Origin: JAKALX01 sp964508715
Lineage (GTDB): Bacteria > Chloroflexota > Dehalococcoidia > Tepidiformales > Tepidiformaceae
NCBI GenBank assembly: GCA_964508715.1
Contig: CAZDUX010000024.1
Span: 1 to 41,448, forward strand
Length of the DNA: 41,448 nucleotides
Direction of reading: 5' to 3'
The notes under the pieces were generated by a model. That model did no database searches and was not told where the DNA came from. It saw nothing but the letters and a program-made list of their open reading frames with translations. The translations under genes were made by a program, and so were the position numbers. Positions 41,331-41,448 of the stretch are shown here, one piece after another (position 1 is the first letter of the stretch; every line of letters begins with the position of its first letter).

Positions 41331-41448
41331 ATGGATAGGTGTCCACGTTGCCTGAATCTGTGCCGGATGCTTGGCATGTGTCCCCGGCGGGGAGTTAGGG
41401 ATTCGCTGATTAATCCGCCCCTCGGTACCTGCCAGAGCAGAGCGGGCG
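41331..41448 (+). CDS. Partial Cys-rich ORF running off the right edge
   Basis: From ATG 41331 the frame stays open for 39 codons to the end of the window. The start reads MDRCPRCLNLCRMLGMCPRR, with four cysteines in a zinc-binding-like pattern. No ribosome site is visible before the ATG, so the real start or even the gene is uncertain. The 3' end lies outside the window. Confidence 0.3.
   Translation, partial: MDRCPRCLNLCRMLGMCPRRGVRDSLINPPLGTCQSRAG

Overview
This window is a high-GC bacterial chromosome segment. I read it as most likely Chloroflexota. The reasons are the short cysteinyl-tRNA synthetase with a TPYD...HLGH signature, the fused transaldolase-glucose-6-phosphate isomerase, the coiled-coil insertion in RNA polymerase beta-prime, and the TANNNT-type promoters. 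The lineage is an inference from remembered family features; no search was run.

Positions 1-13,450 hold core information processing on the + strand: a 5S rRNA gene with its own terminator and a plausible own promoter, a four-domain S1-type RNA-binding protein, the ClpC unfoldase, and the rpoB-rpoC pair, which overlap by 14 nt. A long hairpin at 13,415-13,450 separates rpoC from the convergent ispD-ispF pair (MEP isoprenoid pathway, - strand). The divergent ilvB-ilvN pair (acetolactate synthase) follows, without ilvC in the window.

Positions 17,400-25,200 are a mixed block: a 32-residue membrane miniprotein, a stand-alone DEAH helicase, a crotonase-family protein lacking both hydratase glutamates, a secreted CHAP/SH3b protein, a double-length family III CoA-transferase whose first half has lost its catalytic Asp, and cysS.

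Positions 25,392-35,362 form one - strand carbohydrate cluster in the order tkt, rpiB, tal-pgi, gnd, zwf, pgl, glk, HAD phosphatase. The first six are 3 nt apart or overlap, so they are probably one translationally coupled operon. Together they cover the oxidative and non-oxidative pentose phosphate pathway (ribulose-phosphate epimerase is not here), plus glucose phosphorylation.

From about 36,000 to the right edge lies an integrated mobile element next to a tRNA-Arg(UCG) gene. It has a tyrosine recombinase, a 275-residue unknown protein, a 90-residue unknown protein, a zinc-ribbon/TOPRIM primase-like protein, and a P-loop helicase-like protein with four cysteines between Walker A and Walker B. 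All are on the + strand and mostly touching. This compact primase-helicase replication module is the most novel content of the window. The far end of the element is not in the window; a Cys-rich ORF runs off the right edge.
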